Shown here: positions 23,596-23,738 of the stretch, one piece after another | Layout of the letters: each line of letters starts with the position of its first letter | How positions within the stretch are numbered: the stretch's first letter is position 1 | Source of the DNA: a virus | Length of the DNA: 23,738 nucleotides | Virus record (IMG/VR): IMGVR_UViG_3300049825_000016 | Span: 1-23,738 of that record | Strand: one strand, 5' to 3' | Position numbers and translations under genes: made by a program | Notes under the pieces: generated by a model | What the model was told of the DNA's origin: nothing | Seen by the model: the letters and a program-made list of their open reading frames with translations, nothing else | Database searches by the model: none

Positions 23596-23738
23596 ATGCC
23601 ATCTACGCCTGCTGATCCTGTGGTGCGCCTTCGCTGGTCTGATGACGGCGGGCACACTTGGTCGAATTACCATGAAAAATCTTGCGGCAAAATTGGCGAG
23701 ACAGGCAAGCGTGTGATCTGGCGCAGGCTGGGCATGAC
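23596..23738 (+). CDS. C-terminal segment of the gp10-like tail protein (partial, runs off the window)
   Basis: The 47 visible residues begin MPSTPADPVVRLRWSDDGGH and continue TWSNYHEKSCGKIG...RVIWRRLGM. This matches the conserved end of gp10-like proteins (P22: LFLSATTDGINYGREQM then KRVLWKRVGR). It is in the same frame as the preceding gene, separated by the stop TAA and one codon. Starting at ATG 23596 would give a separate polypeptide. No Shine-Dalgarno is seen; a small hairpin GGGGC-ACTT-GCCCC sits at 23573-23586. Either it is translated by reinitiation, it is made by stop read-through, or it is a remnant after insertion of the repeat module. Confidence 0.75.
   Translation, partial: MPSTPADPVVRLRWSDDGGHTWSNYHEKSCGKIGETGKRVIWRRLGM

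Noticed and set aside
23245-23673. Leftward 142-aa frame opposite the DUF285 repeats
   Set aside because: It is antisense to a recognisable repeat domain and its own repeats mirror that domain's codons.

Overview
The window is part of a tailed-phage (or prophage) genome with P22-like podovirus head and tail genes. The evidence is the order small terminase, large terminase, P22-type portal, scaffold, P22-type coat, gp4-like and gp10-like proteins, with short intergenic gaps, many ATGA/TAATG stop-start overlaps and phage-type family A polymerase and primase-helicase genes. Shine-Dalgarno sites, where present, and the protein families fit a Gram-negative bacterial host. The sequence alone does not identify the host. 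No integrase, repressor, lysis gene, tRNA or CRISPR array is visible.

Left part (1-4988, rightward) is replication and nucleotide metabolism: the tail end of an unknown gene, a PAPS-reductase-like protein with an SGGKDS loop and CxxC pairs, a family A DNA polymerase with 3'-5' exonuclease, and a primase/helicase with a zinc motif and a Walker A site. The last three are coupled by ATGA overlaps. A cluster of four TGTACAG sites at about 21 bp spacing lies inside the polymerase gene.

Middle-left part (6958 down to 4963, leftward) is accessory. A near-consensus promoter reads leftward into a 70-aa basic protein and a GP88-like protein, then a terminator. Beyond it lies a cluster of a 123-aa protein, a 29-aa hydrophobic peptide, a 28-aa ORF, a 103-aa protein and an 18-aa hydrophobic peptide, most of them overlapping. 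The cluster ends at a terminator built inside the end of the convergent primase gene.

The divergent intergenic region (6959-7606) is the most structured non-coding stretch. It holds about ten GACCCACAC-type motifs, mostly pointing one way on the left arm and the other way on the right arm, a 21-bp perfect inverted repeat around an AT-rich stretch and an 18-bp perfect palindrome, and a 34-bp direct repeat at a 45-bp period. It lies directly upstream of the small terminase gene, so an origin of replication or a packaging (cos/pac) or control region are the leading ideas. The rightward late genes appear to start from an extended -10 promoter that would give a leaderless terminase mRNA.

Right part (7607-23738, rightward) is virion assembly. 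Compared with P22, about 6.3 kb is inserted between portal and scaffold: a DUF5856-like protein, several beta-rich probable virion proteins, a glycosyltransferase, a methyltransferase, a LamG-like protein with twelve 21-23-aa repeats (partly a near-perfect 63-bp tandem repeat), and a coiled-coil protein. Coat, a probable decoration protein, a 50-aa conserved small protein and a gp4-like tail factor follow. The final gene is a gp10-like tail protein. Its N-terminal part runs into a PKD-like plus DUF285/BspA-type repeat module and stops; the gp10-like C-terminal segment then resumes in the same frame three bases after that stop. I regard this interrupted tail gene and the mirrored repeat region as the two most interesting items.
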